A stretch of 64,000 nucleotides of DNA from Micromonospora sp. RP3T (GTDB lineage Bacteria; Actinomycetota; Actinomycetes; Mycobacteriales; Micromonosporaceae), in contig NZ_PYPS01000005.1 of assembly GCF_003027925.1 (NCBI RefSeq), positions 1-64,000 of the forward strand, written 5' to 3'. A program made the translations under genes and the position numbers. The notes beneath the pieces were generated by a model that saw only the letters and a program-made list of their open reading frames with translations, did no database searches and had not been told where the DNA came from. Below, one piece after another: positions 51,838 through 62,889 of the stretch; position 1 is the first letter of the stretch; the number at the start of each line of letters is the position of its first letter.

Positions 51838-52572
51838 GTGTCGGCGCCGCTGTTCCTGGTCGAGGCGCTGCCCACCGGTGACACGGTGACGCTGGACGGC
51901 CCGGAGGGCCACCACGCGGCCACCGTGCAGCGGCTGCGCGTCGGCGAGGAACTGCTGCTCGCCGACGGTCGGGGCGGCACCGCCGCCGCCGTCGTCACCG
52001 CCGTCGGCCGGGGCACGCTCGACCTGCGCGTCACCTCCCGGGCGTACGCCGACGCGTGCGTCCCCCGGCTGGTGGTGGTGCAGGGGATCGCCAAGGGCGA
52101 GCGGGGTGAGCTGGCCGTGCAGGCGATGACCGAGGTCGGGGTGGACGAGATCGTGCCCTGGGCGGCGTCCCGCTCGGTCGCCCAGTGGCGCGGCGACCGG
52201 GGCGTCCGGGCCCGGGAGAAGTGGGTGGCCACCGCCCGGGAGGCCGCCAAGCAGGCCCGCCGCCCGTGGCTGCCGGTGGTGGCCGGCGCCCCGGACGAGT
52301 CCACCGCCACGGTGGCCCGCCGGATCGCCGGCGCCGGCGCCGCCTTCGTGCTGCACGAGGAGGCCGACGAGCGGCTGACCACCGTCGCGCTGCCGTCGAC
52401 CGGCGAGATCGTCCTGGTGGTCGGCCCCGAGGGCGGCATCGCCGAGCCGGAGCTGACCGCGTTCCGCGAGGCCGGTGCCCGCCCCGTCCGCCTGGGCCCC
52501 TCCGTCCTGCGGACCTCCACCGCCGGCGTGGCCGCCCTGGCCGTCCTCTCCACCCGCCTCCCCCGCTGGTAA
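51838..52572 (+). CDS. rsmE: 16S rRNA m3U1498 methyltransferase
   Basis: SPOUT-fold methyltransferase of 244 aa that modifies U1498 of 16S rRNA. The N-terminal RNA-binding domain starts PLFLVEALPTGDTVTLDGPEGHHA. The cofactor knot carries IVLVVGPEGGIAEPELTAF and RLGPSVLRTSTAGVAALAVL, typical of RsmE. It begins one base after the dnaJ stop, the usual order in actinobacteria and firmicutes. Confidence 0.94.
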   Translation: MSAPLFLVEALPTGDTVTLDGPEGHHAATVQRLRVGEELLLADGRGGTAAAVVTAVGRGTLDLRVTSRAYADACVPRLVVVQGIAKGERGELAVQAMTEVGVDEIVPWAASRSVAQWRGDRGVRAREKWVATAREAAKQARRPWLPVVAGAPDESTATVARRIAGAGAAFVLHEEADERLTTVALPSTGEIVLVVGPEGGIAEPELTAFREAGARPVRLGPSVLRTSTAGVAALAVLSTRLPRW

Positions 52573-52599
52573 CCCCCACCCCCACCCCACCTCGCTTGC

Positions 52600-52661
52600 C
52601 GCAGTTTCACGGAAAGAGGGGCTGTTCGCGGCTGGACAGGCACTCTTTCCGTGAAACTGCG
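52600..52661. repeat. Long inverted repeat between convergent genes
   Basis: CGCAGTTTCACGGAAAGAG (52600-52618) and its exact complement (52643-52661) form a 19-bp stem with a 24-base loop. The arms are much less GC-rich than the surroundings and lack a T-tract. It may act as a bidirectional terminator, but its composition suggests an inserted palindromic element. Confidence 0.8.
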
Positions 52662-52683
52662 CCCCGGTGAGGGGTGGGGGGCG

Positions 52684-53445
52684 TCAGGTGCGGAGGTAGG
52701 AGGCGCCGTTCAGGTCGACGATGGTGCCGGACGCCCATTCCGCGTCGGGGCTGGCCAGCCAGTGGACGGCGGCGGCGATCTCCTCGGGGCGGGCCACCCG
52801 GTGGAACGGCGACTGCGCCCGGACCGCCTCGCCGCGCTCGCTCTTGAGGTGCTCGTTGGTCATGTCGGTCTCGACGAAGCCCGGGGCCACGCAGGCCACC
52901 CCGATGCCGTACGGCGCCAGCGCCACCGCGAGCGACTGGGCCATCGCGTTCATCCCCGCCTTGCTGGCCCCGTACGCCGGATTGGCAGGTTCGCCCCGGA
53001 ACGCGCCCCGGGAGGAGACGTTCACGATCCGACCGCCCCGCTCCCGCATGTGCTGGGCAGCGCACCAGGCGGCGTTGGCGGCACCGAGCAGGTTGGTGTC
53101 CAGCACCTCGCGCCAGCGCGCGCGCCACTGTTCGTAGCTGCTCTCGAAGACCGGGTGCGGCGGGTCGGCCGGCCCGAACACGCCGGCGTTGTTGACCAGC
53201 ACGTCGAGACCGCCGAGCAGCCGGGCCGCCTCGTCGACCATGGCCCGTACGGCATCCGGGTCCGCCAGGTCGGCGCGGACCACCACGTGGCCGTCGCCGG
53301 GCAGTTCGGCGCGCAACGCCTCGGCGAGCCCGGCCGAGTCCCGGTGGTGGACCGCCACCCGGTCGCCGCCGGCCGCGAACGCCCGCGCCACCGCCCGCCC
53401 GATGCCCCGCGAGGCCCCCGTCACCAGTACCGCCCGTCCCGCCAT
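52684..53445 (-). CDS. SDR family oxidoreductase
   Basis: Short-chain dehydrogenase/reductase of 253 aa. Nucleotide loop VTGASRGIGRAV, NNAGVF, catalytic Ser in VNVSSRGAF and YGASK, C-terminal SGTIVDLNGASYLRT. A loop after the second strand with HHRDS suggests NADP preference, weakly. A CAGGAT -10 box (53453-53458, minus) lies 7 bases before ATG 53445, so this start is preferred to ATG 53454, which the -10 box overlaps. Substrate unknown. Confidence 0.88.
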   Translation of the reverse strand: MAGRAVLVTGASRGIGRAVARAFAAGGDRVAVHHRDSAGLAEALRAELPGDGHVVVRADLADPDAVRAMVDEAARLLGGLDVLVNNAGVFGPADPPHPVFESSYEQWRARWREVLDTNLLGAANAAWCAAQHMRERGGRIVNVSSRGAFRGEPANPAYGASKAGMNAMAQSLAVALAPYGIGVACVAPGFVETDMTNEHLKSERGEAVRAQSPFHRVARPEEIAAAVHWLASPDAEWASGTIVDLNGASYLRT

Positions 53446-53475
53446 GTCGGCCATCCTGCCGCACCGTTCCGAGGT

Positions 53476-53529
53476 GTTAAGCGGGGCCCCTTCCTATGCC
53501 GGAGGCGTTAAGCAGGGGCCCTTCCTTAC
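53476..53529 (+). repeat. GGGGCCC intergenic element (copy F)
   Basis: Complete copy: GTTAAGCGGGGCCCCTTCCT, then ATGCCGGAGGCGTTAAGC, then AGGGGCCCTTCCTTAC. Its terminal TAC begins the TACACT -10 box of the HIT gene, so the element contributes part of a promoter. Confidence 0.88.
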
Positions 53530-53532
53530 ACT
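53527..53532 (+). promoter_or_regulatory. -10 box of a leaderless promoter (HIT gene), half from a repeat element
   Basis: TACACT ends 6 bases before ATG 53539. Its first three bases are the end of the GGGGCCC element. Confidence 0.5.
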
Positions 53533-53538
53533 GCTGCG

Positions 53539-53883
53539 ATGGACTGTCTGTTCTGCCGGATCGTCGCCGGGGAGATCCCCGCCACCATCGTCCGCGAGAC
53601 CGCCACCACCCTCGCCTTCCGGGACATCGACCCGAAGGCCCCCACCCACGTGCTGGTGATCCCCAAGGAGCACTACGCGGACGTGGCCACGCTCGCCCAG
53701 GGCGACCCCACGTTGGCCGGTGAGGTGCTCCACACCGCCGCCCTGGTGGCCGAGGAGGAGGGCCTGACCGTGGACGGGTTCCGCCTCATGTTCAACACCG
53801 GCCCGTACGGCGGCCAGGAGGTCTTCCACGTGCACGCCCACCTGCTGGGTGGCGCGCCGCTCGGCCCGATGCTCTGCCGCTGA
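53539..53883 (+). CDS. HIT family protein
   Basis: Nucleoside phosphoramidase/hydrolase of the histidine-triad (Hint) group, 114 aa. The triad is HVHAHLL (H97, H99, H101) with GGQEVF before it. The N-terminal DCLFCRIVAGEIPA is typical of Hint proteins. It precedes the serine hydrolase by three bases, so the two are likely co-transcribed. In actinobacteria a HIT gene commonly precedes phoH. Confidence 0.94.
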   Translation: MDCLFCRIVAGEIPATIVRETATTLAFRDIDPKAPTHVLVIPKEHYADVATLAQGDPTLAGEVLHTAALVAEEEGLTVDGFRLMFNTGPYGGQEVFHVHAHLLGGAPLGPMLCR

Positions 53884-53886
53884 GGC

Positions 53887-55263
53887 ATGACCTCGATCTC
53901 CGACCGGCTCGACCGGATGGCCCGGCGGGCCCAGGCGGACGGGCGGGTCCCGGCGCTGTCGGCGGCGCTGCACCGGGCCGACCGGCCGCTCTGGGCCCGC
54001 GCGGTGGGCGGCACCGGCAACGACACCGCGCTTGATCCGGAAAGCGTCTTCCGGATCGGCTCGGTCACCAAGACGTTCACCGCGGTGCTGGTCATGCAGT
54101 GCCGCGACGACGGGCTGCTCGACCTGGACGACCCGATCGGGCGGCACCTGGATCTGCCCGCGTACGGCGAGCTGACCGTCCGTCGGCTGCTGTCGCACAC
54201 CGCCGGCCTGCAACGCGAGCCGTACGGCGACGTGTGGGACACGCTGCGCGCCCCGGCCGTCGACGAGCTGCTGGCCGACCTGGCCCGGGTGGAGCGGGTG
54301 CTGCCCACCGGCCGTCGCTTCCACTACTCCAACCTCGGCCTGGCGCTGCTCGGCGAGGCGGTCGCCCGGCGGCGCGGCGGCACCTGGGCCGAGGTGCTCG
54401 CCGAGCGGGTGCTCGCCCCGCTGGGGCTGACCGCCACCGGCGTCACGCCGGGGGAGCGGGCCGTCACCGGTTTCCTGGTGGACGCGTACTCCGACGAGGC
54501 ACACCCGGAACCGCCCGTCGACTTCGGCGCGGTGGCGCCGGCCGCCCAGCTCTGGAGCACCGCGCCGGACATGGCCCGCTGGGCGGCGTTCCTGGCCGAC
54601 CCGGCCGCGCTGGATCCGGCCGGCGCGGTGCTCGCCCCGACCACCGTCGAGGAGATGCGCTGGCCGCTCACCACCACCGACGAGTCGCTCTGGACGGCCG
54701 GCTTCGGGCTCGGGCTGATCCTGGTGCCCCGACCGGGCCGGGTGACCCACGTCGGGCACGACGGGGCGATGCCGGGCTTCCTGGCCGCCGTCTACGGTCG
54801 CCGTGGTGGTGAGGGCACGGCCGGGGCGATGGGCTGCGCGGTGCTCGGCTCGTCCGGCACCGGCGTCGAGGTGCTCGACCTGACGCACGAGCTGCTCGCC
54901 GCCGCCGCCGAGCACGACCCGGCGGAGATCGAGCCGTGGCGTCCCGGCCCACCCGCCCCGGAACACCTGCGCGGCATGCTGGGCCGCTGGTGGGGCGAGG
55001 GGTTCGAGTCCGTCTTCTCCTGGCACGACGGCGCGCTGCGGGCCCGGGGCGCGGACGACCCGGCCGGCAAGCCGCCGTCGGTGTTCGCGCCGCTGCCGGA
55101 CCGGCCGGACGTGTTCCGCACGGTCTCCGGCCGGGAGGCGGGTGAGCTGCTCCGGCTCACCCGGGACGAGCGGGGCGCGGTGGTCCGGATGCACTGGGCG
55201 ACCTACCGCTTCACCCGGCGGCAGGAGGCGTTCGGCGGGTACGACTTCCGCGCCGGCGGCTGA
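53887..55263 (+). CDS. Beta-lactamase-fold serine hydrolase
   Basis: Serine hydrolase of 458 aa of the class C beta-lactamase/esterase group. The catalytic motif is SVTK (S59, K62), the second YSN (about 142, FHYSNLGLALLG), and HVGHDGAMPGF may take the place of the KTG strand. No signal peptide is seen, so it is probably cytoplasmic and more likely an esterase or peptidase than a resistance enzyme. It lies between HIT and phoH, interrupting that usual pair. Confidence 0.85.
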   Translation: MTSISDRLDRMARRAQADGRVPALSAALHRADRPLWARAVGGTGNDTALDPESVFRIGSVTKTFTAVLVMQCRDDGLLDLDDPIGRHLDLPAYGELTVRRLLSHTAGLQREPYGDVWDTLRAPAVDELLADLARVERVLPTGRRFHYSNLGLALLGEAVARRRGGTWAEVLAERVLAPLGLTATGVTPGERAVTGFLVDAYSDEAHPEPPVDFGAVAPAAQLWSTAPDMARWAAFLADPAALDPAGAVLAPTTVEEMRWPLTTTDESLWTAGFGLGLILVPRPGRVTHVGHDGAMPGFLAAVYGRRGGEGTAGAMGCAVLGSSGTGVEVLDLTHELLAAAAEHDPAEIEPWRPGPPAPEHLRGMLGRWWGEGFESVFSWHDGALRARGADDPAGKPPSVFAPLPDRPDVFRTVSGREAGELLRLTRDERGAVVRMHWATYRFTRRQEAFGGYDFRAGG

Positions 55264-55309
55264 CCGCAGGGCACCGGAAATGGGCGCGGTGCGTACGGTG
55301 CCGACCCGA

Positions 55310-55315
55310 TACGAT
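55310..55315 (+). promoter_or_regulatory. -10 box upstream of phoH
   Basis: TACGAT, with transcription expected near 55322. The leader would be ~45 nt to GTG 55369 or ~75 nt to ATG 55397. Confidence 0.4.
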
Positions 55316-55396
55316 GGAAGCCACCGTACGCCGCGCCAGCAGGGCCCGGCGCCGAGATCGGAGAGCAGGTGGCGCAGGGCCCGACGGGCCCGACCT

Positions 55397-57526
<2,130 letters not shown>

Positions 57527-57543
57527 CCACCAGAGGAAGACAG

Positions 57544-58017
57544 TTGTCCATCGAGATCGCCAACGAGTCCGGTGTCGCCGTCGACACCGACGCCGTGCTC
57601 GCCGTCGCCCGGCACGCCCTCGACGAGATGGGGGTCAACCCGCTCGCCGAGCTCTCCGTGCTGCTGGTCGACATCGAATACATGTCGGAGCTGAACCACC
57701 GCTGGATGGGCGGTGACGGCCCGACCGACGTGCTCGCGTTCCCGATGGACGAGGGGAGCGTCGACCACGGCCCGGGCGAGAGCAGCCCGGCCGGCGGCGA
57801 GCCGGCCCTGCTCGGCGACATCGTGCTCTGCCCGGAGGTGGCCGCCAAGCAGGCGGCCACCGCCGGGCACTCCGCCGCCGACGAGCTGCACCTGCTCACC
57901 GTGCACGGCGTGCTGCACCTGCTCGGCTACGACCACGCCGAGCCCGAGGAGGAGCGGGAGATGTTCGGTCTCCAGGCCCGGCTGCTGGCCAGCTGGCGGT
58001 CGACCCGGTCCCGGTGA
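57544..58017 (+). CDS. ybeY: Endoribonuclease YbeY
   Basis: Zinc-dependent RNase for 16S rRNA 3'-end processing and ribosome quality control, 157 aa. The zinc motif is [11 protein letters not shown] (H121, H125, H131). The start is TTG, rare in this window, with GAGGAAGA upstream; no ATG or GTG fits. It lies 17 bp after phoH, and its stop overlaps the next start. Confidence 0.93.
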   Translation: MSIEIANESGVAVDTDAVLAVARHALDEMGVNPLAELSVLLVDIEYMSELNHRWMGGDGPTDVLAFPMDEGSVDHGPGESSPAGGEPALLGDIVLCPEVAAKQAATAGHSAADELHLLTVHGVLHLLGYDHAEPEEEREMFGLQARLLASWRSTRSR

Positions 58018-59399
58018 TGGTCACTCTCGCGGCGGCGGCCCCGGCCGGCCTGCCCGATCTTCAGCTCCTGTTCTTCGGGGCCGGGCTGGTGGTGCTCGCC
58101 GGCCTGATCGCGATGACCGAGGCGGCGCTGGCGGCGGTCTCCCCGGCGCGCGCGGCCGAGCTGGCCCGCGACGGGGCACGCGGCGCGCGTGCCCTCCAGG
58201 CGGTCGCCGGCGACGTGGTCCGCCACCTCAACCTGCTGCTCCTGCTCCGACTGCTGGCCGAGTTGACCGCCACCACGCTCGTCGCGCTGGTGGCGGTGGA
58301 CACGTTCGGCGCCGGCTGGCGGGCGGCCCTGGTCACCGCCGGGGCGATGACTGTGGTCAGCTTCGTGGTGGTCGGTGTCGCGCCGCGCACGCTGGGCCGG
58401 CAGCACGCCTACGCGGTCGGCCGGGCGGTCGCGCCGCTGGTGCGCTGGTTGGGGCGCGCGCTCAACCCGCTGGCGTCGCTGCTGATCCTGATCGGCAACG
58501 CGGTGACCCCGGGCAAGGGCTTCCGCGAGGGGCCGTTCGCCACCCAGGTGGAACTGCGTGAGCTGGTCGACCTGGCCGAGCAGCGCGGCGTGGTGGAGCA
58601 CGGCGAGCGTCAGATGATCCACTCGGTCTTCGCGCTCGGCGACACGATCGCCCGTGAGGTGATGGTGCCGCGTACCGAGATGGTGTGGATAGAGGAGCGT
58701 AAGACGCTCGCGCAGGCGTTGGCGCTCTTCCTGCGGTCCGGCTTCTCCCGTATCCCGGTGATCGGCGAGAACGTCGACGACGTGCTCGGCGTGCTCTACC
58801 TCAAGGATCTGATCCGGCGGACCCAGGGTGACCGGGGGGCGCGGCAGATGCCGGTGGCCGAGCTGATGCGCCCGGCGACGTTCGTACCGGAGTCCAAGCC
58901 GGTGGACGACCTGCTCTCCGAGATGCAGGCGGCCCGGAACCACCTGGTCATCGTGGTCGACGAGTACGGCGGCACCGGCGGGCTGGTCACCATCGAGGAC
59001 ATCCTGGAGGAGATCGTCGGTGAGATCACCGACGAGTACGATGTCGAGCGCCCACCGGTGGAGCATCTGCCGGACGGGGCTGTGCGGGTGACCGCCCGGC
59101 TGCCGGTGGAGAATCTGGGCGAGCTGTTCGACACCGACCTGCCCACCGACGAGGTGGAGACGGTCGGTGGCCTGCTCGCCCAGGCGCTCGGCCGGGTGCC
59201 CATCCCGGGCGCCGAGGCCGAGGTGGCCGGTCTGCGGCTGATCGCCGAGGGCACCACCGGCCGACGCAACCGGATCGACACCGTGCTGGTGAGCCGGTCC
59301 GAGCCGGGTTCCGCGCCGGACGGCGCGGGGCGGCCCGATCCGACCGAGTCCCGTGGCAACCACAACCGTTCCGAGGAGAGGCAACCCGCCGATGCCTGA
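58017..59399 (+). CDS. CNNM/CBS domain hemolysin-family protein
   Basis: Membrane protein of ~460 aa. The first ~150 residues hold about four TM helices of the CNNM transporter domain (LLFFGAGLVVLAGLIAMTEAALAAVSPARA). A CBS pair follows (HSVFALGDTIAREVMVPRTEMVWI; FSRIPVIGENVDDVLGVLYLKDL), then a CorC/HlyC domain (TGGLVTIEDILEEIVGEI). Related proteins affect magnesium or cobalt movement; true haemolysin activity is not implied. GTG 58014 is an alternative start. It overlaps the CDA-like gene by 8 bp. Confidence 0.92.
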   Translation: MVTLAAAAPAGLPDLQLLFFGAGLVVLAGLIAMTEAALAAVSPARAAELARDGARGARALQAVAGDVVRHLNLLLLLRLLAELTATTLVALVAVDTFGAGWRAALVTAGAMTVVSFVVVGVAPRTLGRQHAYAVGRAVAPLVRWLGRALNPLASLLILIGNAVTPGKGFREGPFATQVELRELVDLAEQRGVVEHGERQMIHSVFALGDTIAREVMVPRTEMVWIEERKTLAQALALFLRSGFSRIPVIGENVDDVLGVLYLKDLIRRTQGDRGARQMPVAELMRPATFVPESKPVDDLLSEMQAARNHLVIVVDEYGGTGGLVTIEDILEEIVGEITDEYDVERPPVEHLPDGAVRVTARLPVENLGELFDTDLPTDEVETVGGLLAQALGRVPIPGAEAEVAGLRLIAEGTTGRRNRIDTVLVSRSEPGSAPDGAGRPDPTESRGNHNRSEERQPADA

Positions 59400-59778
59400 T
59401 TCACCCGCCGTGCCGGCCGCCCGGCCCACCCCCGCCGATCCGGCCGAGCTGAGCGCCGAGGACGGCAAGCTGGTCGTGCTGGCCCGGGGCGCCCGGGGTC
59501 GGGTGGGGGCCGTGGAGGGCGCGGCGGTCCGCGACCAGGACGGCCGGACGTACGCGGCGGCCAGCGTGGCGCTGCCGTCGCTGACCCTGACCGCGCTCCA
59601 GTTGGCGGTCGCCTCGGCGGTGGCCGCGGGCGCGAGCCGGCTGGAGGCCGCGGTGGTGGTGACCGAGGCGTCGACGCTGGACGGCGCCGGGCACGCCGCG
59701 GTGCGTGACCTCTCCGCCGACGCGCCGATCCACGTGGCCGCGCCGGACGGTTCGGTGCTCGGCACGGTGGTCGAGTGA
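59392..59778 (+). CDS. Cytidine-deaminase-like protein without zinc ligands
   Basis: Protein of 128 aa. The middle (DQDGRTYAAASVALPSLTLTALQLAVASAVAAGASRLEAAVVVTEA) follows the secondary structure of cytidine deaminases. The HAE/CAE ligand position reads T-A-L-Q, and no PCxxC pair is present, so it cannot bind catalytic zinc and is unlikely to deaminate. Its place between the CNNM gene and era is conserved in actinobacteria. GAGGAGAGG upstream supports the ATG. A structural or regulatory role is inferred. Confidence 0.7.
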   Translation: MPDSPAVPAARPTPADPAELSAEDGKLVVLARGARGRVGAVEGAAVRDQDGRTYAAASVALPSLTLTALQLAVASAVAAGASRLEAAVVVTEASTLDGAGHAAVRDLSADAPIHVAAPDGSVLGTVVE

Positions 59779-60671
59779 CCGCCCCCGTGGATCGCCCGTA
59801 CCGGGCCGGTTTCGCCTGTTTCGTCGGCCGGCCGAACGCCGGTAAGTCGACGCTGACCAACGCAATCGTCGGCACCAAGATCGCCATCACGTCGAGCAAG
59901 CCGCAGACCACGCGGCACGTCATCCGGGCGGTGCTGCACCGGCCGGAGTCGCAGCTCGTGCTGGTCGACACGCCCGGCCTGCACCGTCCTCGCACGCTGC
60001 TCGGCGAGCGCCTCAACGACCTGGTCCGGGAGACCTGGAGCGAGGTCGACGTGATCGGCCTCTGCGTGCCCGCGAACGAGCCGGTGGGCCGGGGCGACCG
60101 GTTCATCACCGGCGAGCTGGCCAGCCTCAAGGCGACAGTGCTGGCCGTGGTCACCAAGACCGACCTGGTGGACAAGAAGCGCCTGGCCGAGCAACTGCTC
60201 GCGGTGAGCGAGCTGGGCGAGTTCGCGGCCGTGGTACCGGTGAGCGCGGTCTCCGGCCACCAGGTCGACACGCTCGTCGACGTGATGACCGGCTACCTGC
60301 CGGAGTCGCCCCAGCTCTACCCGGACGACATGCTCACCGAGGACCCGGAGCAGGTGCTCGTCGCCGAGCTGGTCCGGGAGGCGGCGCTGGAGGGGGTCCG
60401 GGACGAGCTGCCGCACTCCATCGCCGTGGTGGTGGAGGAGATGATCCCGGAGGGCAACCTCACGAAGATCTACGCGGATCTCTACGTGGAGCGGTCCAGC
60501 CAGAAGGCGATCGTCATCGGTCACCGGGGCAGCCGGCTCAAGCACGTCGGCACCACCGCGCGCCGGCAGATCGAGGAGCTGTTGGGCACCCGGGTCTACC
60601 TGGACCTGCACGTGCGGGTGGCGAAGGACTGGCAGCGCGACCCGAAGCAGTTGCGCAAGCTCGGCTTCTGA
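59775..60671 (+). CDS. era: GTPase Era
   Basis: Ribosome-assembly GTPase binding the 3' end of 16S rRNA, 298 aa. G1 is GRPNAGKST, switch I region ITSSKPQTTRHVIR, G3 DTPGLH, G4 TKTD. The C-terminal KH domain reads VERSSQKAIVIGHRGSRLKHVGTTARRQIEELLG. The GTG start overlaps the upstream TGA. The era-recO order is interrupted here by an acyltransferase and a DUF4097 gene. Confidence 0.96.
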   Translation: MTAPVDRPYRAGFACFVGRPNAGKSTLTNAIVGTKIAITSSKPQTTRHVIRAVLHRPESQLVLVDTPGLHRPRTLLGERLNDLVRETWSEVDVIGLCVPANEPVGRGDRFITGELASLKATVLAVVTKTDLVDKKRLAEQLLAVSELGEFAAVVPVSAVSGHQVDTLVDVMTGYLPESPQLYPDDMLTEDPEQVLVAELVREAALEGVRDELPHSIAVVVEEMIPEGNLTKIYADLYVERSSQKAIVIGHRGSRLKHVGTTARRQIEELLGTRVYLDLHVRVAKDWQRDPKQLRKLGF

Positions 60672-60791
60672 GGGCCGGATCAGTCAGTCTTATGGGGCAT
60701 CTCACGTTCCGTGGGCGTTCTTACACGTTTCACAGGCGGCGGGAGCAGGGTAGGGACTTCTGTCTCTGCCCCCGGACCCCGCTGCGAGCTG

Positions 60792-62024
60792 ATGCGAAAC
60801 CGCTACCTCGACCTGCTCCGCTTCCTGGCCATCCTGCGTGTCGTCACCTACCACGTCACCGGCTACGCCACGCTCACGCTGGTGTTCCCGGCGATGGCGG
60901 TGATGTTCGCCCTGGCCGGGTCGCTGATGGCTGCCTCCCTGGACCGCAGCGGTGTGTCCGCCGTGGGGCGCCGGCTGCGTCGGCTGCTGCCCTCGCTCTG
61001 GGTGCTCGCCGCGGTCTTCGTGCCGGCGATGCTGCTCACCGGGCTGACGTTCGAGCCGAAGGTGCTGCTCTGGCTCTTCCCGATCAGTGACCCGCCGGCC
61101 AACTACTGGGGCGGGCTGGCGCTCAGCCCGATCTGGTACCTGCGGGACTACCTCTGGTTCGTGCTCGCCTCGCCGGTGGCGCTGTGGCTGTTCCGCCGCG
61201 CGCCGCTGCCCACGCTGGTCGCCCCGTACGCGCTGCTCGCCGCCGTCGAGTTCGGCATCCTGCTGAACCCGCCGACGGTGCTGCGCGAGTTCGGCCTCTA
61301 CTTCGGCGCGTGGCTGCTCGGCTTCGCCCACCACGACGGCCTGCTGCGCCGGATGCGCAACCGGGTGCTGCTGCCGGTCGCCGGCGCGCTCGGCGTGGCC
61401 GGTCTGGCCTGGATCGTCACCCATCCCGGGCCGCGCGGCTACGACATCAACGACATCCCGCTGGGCAACGCGCTCTGGGCGACCGCGTTCATCCTGGTGG
61501 CGATCGGCCGGGCGCCCACGGGCGCGGCGTGGATCGACCGGTTCCCGGTGCTCGGCCGGGCGGTGACCGTGGTGAACCGGCGGGCGCTGACCGTCTACCT
61601 CTGGCACATGCCCTTCGTGGTGGCGCTCACCCCGCTGGTCGGCCTGATCGGTTGGTCGACGCGGGACCCGGTCGGCCTGTGGCTGCGGGTGGGACTGGTG
61701 TTCGTCCTCGTCGGCGTGGTGACGTTGCTGGTCGGCTGGGTCGAGGACGTAGCTGCCCGGCGTACCCCGGAACTGGTGCCCGGTCGGCCACGACGGACCG
61801 TGCCGGCGCGGGCGGCGGACGCGCCGGCCAGCCCGGCCCCGGCCGGCGCGGCGAGCCGGCTGGTCGGCGCCGGAGCCCGGGTGCCGGCGCCCCGTCGAGC
61901 TTCCGGGCCGACGACCGACCGACCCGACGGGCCGCCCGCCGACACCGACGCGCCCCGGGACCGGGCCGCCGGGTCGTCCACGGGCCGCGCCGCCGGGTCG
62001 TCCGGCACCCGCGCCGGCGACTGA
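60792..62024 (+). CDS. Membrane acyltransferase (acyltransferase 3 type)
   Basis: Polytopic protein of 410 aa with ten or so TM helices. The N-terminus RNRYLDLLRFLAILRVVTYHVTGY holds the family His near helix 1. Other features are MAVMFALAGSLMAASL and the helix RRALTVYLWHMPFVVALTPL typical of the family. The last ~90 residues are a Pro/Ala/Arg-rich cytoplasmic tail. These enzymes O-acylate surface polysaccharides, peptidoglycan or antibiotics; the acceptor is unknown. The start ATG is favoured over 60711 because the conserved helix begins there; no ribosome site is clear. Confidence 0.8.
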   Translation: MRNRYLDLLRFLAILRVVTYHVTGYATLTLVFPAMAVMFALAGSLMAASLDRSGVSAVGRRLRRLLPSLWVLAAVFVPAMLLTGLTFEPKVLLWLFPISDPPANYWGGLALSPIWYLRDYLWFVLASPVALWLFRRAPLPTLVAPYALLAAVEFGILLNPPTVLREFGLYFGAWLLGFAHHDGLLRRMRNRVLLPVAGALGVAGLAWIVTHPGPRGYDINDIPLGNALWATAFILVAIGRAPTGAAWIDRFPVLGRAVTVVNRRALTVYLWHMPFVVALTPLVGLIGWSTRDPVGLWLRVGLVFVLVGVVTLLVGWVEDVAARRTPELVPGRPRRTVPARAADAPASPAPAGAASRLVGAGARVPAPRRASGPTTDRPDGPPADTDAPRDRAAGSSTGRAAGSSGTRAGD

Positions 62025-62036
62025 GCGGCGGCCGGC

Positions 62037-62876
62037 TCAGCGGCTGCTGACGGTGACGTTGCCGCTGGTGGCGGTCACGTCGAGCAGCAGGGACGCGCCG
62101 GGGTCGTTCGACACCCGCACGTCGGTGTCGCCGGATTTCGCGTCGGCCCGCACCCGGTACCGGCCGGCCGGCACGGCGAGGTCGACGTTCCCGCTGCTGG
62201 CGTGCAGCCGGACCGGGGCCGGCTGGTCCAGCTCGACGGTCAGGTTGCCCGAGGTCGCCTCCGCGTCGACCGCGGAGGCGAGCCGACGGGCCTCGATGTC
62301 GCCGGAGCTGGCCCGCAGCCGGACCGGGCCGGCCGCCTCGGTCAGCCGGATGTTGCCCGACGTGCTGGAGGCGCGGACCTCGCCGCCGGCTCCGTTGACG
62401 GTCAGGTCACCGGAGCCGAGCGTGAACTCCACCGCCCCGACCTCGTTGAGGTCGACGTTGCCCGAGCCGGTGCCGCCCCGGACCGCCACGCCGGGCGGGG
62501 CGGTCACCTCCCAGGCGATGCTGCACCGCTGCCCGCAGTCGGTGGGCAGCACCAACTCGTCGCCCTTGATCTCGTACCGGCTGTCCGGCTCGCCGCCCTG
62601 GTAGCGGACCACGCGCTTGATCTGCACCTGGTCGACCGGGCCGGTGGCGCGCACCATGACGTCCCCGGAGCCGTCGCCGTCCACGGTGATCCGGGTGATC
62701 TTCACGCGTTCGGTCTGGTCGTAGTCGAGCCGGCGGAACGAGAGGGTGTCACACCCGGCGAGCACGATGAGCGCGGCGGCCGCGGTCGCCGCCACCACCG
62801 TGCGCGGGCGGGAAGTGGTGCCGCGCGGGCGGGAAGCGGTGCCGCGCGGCCGGAGCGCCGTTCGGAGCGAAGCCAT
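62037..62876 (-). CDS. DUF4097-type beta-helix lipoprotein
   Basis: Lipoprotein of 279 aa. A long basic N-terminus with repeated RPRGT units precedes the signal helix (VVAATAAAALIVLAGC, lipobox LAGC). The body is a right-handed beta repeat of SGNVDL, SGDLTV and SGNIRL units typical of DUF4097 proteins. Two Cys (DCGQRC) may pair. A TAGTGT -10 box (62884-62889, minus) lies 7 bases before ATG 62876, so expression is leaderless. It is convergent with the acyltransferase, 12 bp apart. The function is unknown. Confidence 0.85.
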   Translation of the reverse strand: MASLRTALRPRGTASRPRGTTSRPRTVVAATAAAALIVLAGCDTLSFRRLDYDQTERVKITRITVDGDGSGDVMVRATGPVDQVQIKRVVRYQGGEPDSRYEIKGDELVLPTDCGQRCSIAWEVTAPPGVAVRGGTGSGNVDLNEVGAVEFTLGSGDLTVNGAGGEVRASSTSGNIRLTEAAGPVRLRASSGDIEARRLASAVDAEATSGNLTVELDQPAPVRLHASSGNVDLAVPAGRYRVRADAKSGDTDVRVSNDPGASLLLDVTATSGNVTVSSR

Positions 62877-62883
62877 GGCCAGC

Positions 62884-62889
62884 ACACTA
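62884..62889 (-). promoter_or_regulatory. -10 box of a leaderless promoter
   Basis: TAGTGT on the minus strand ends 7 bases before ATG 62876. This excludes the longer reading to 62927. Confidence 0.5.
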
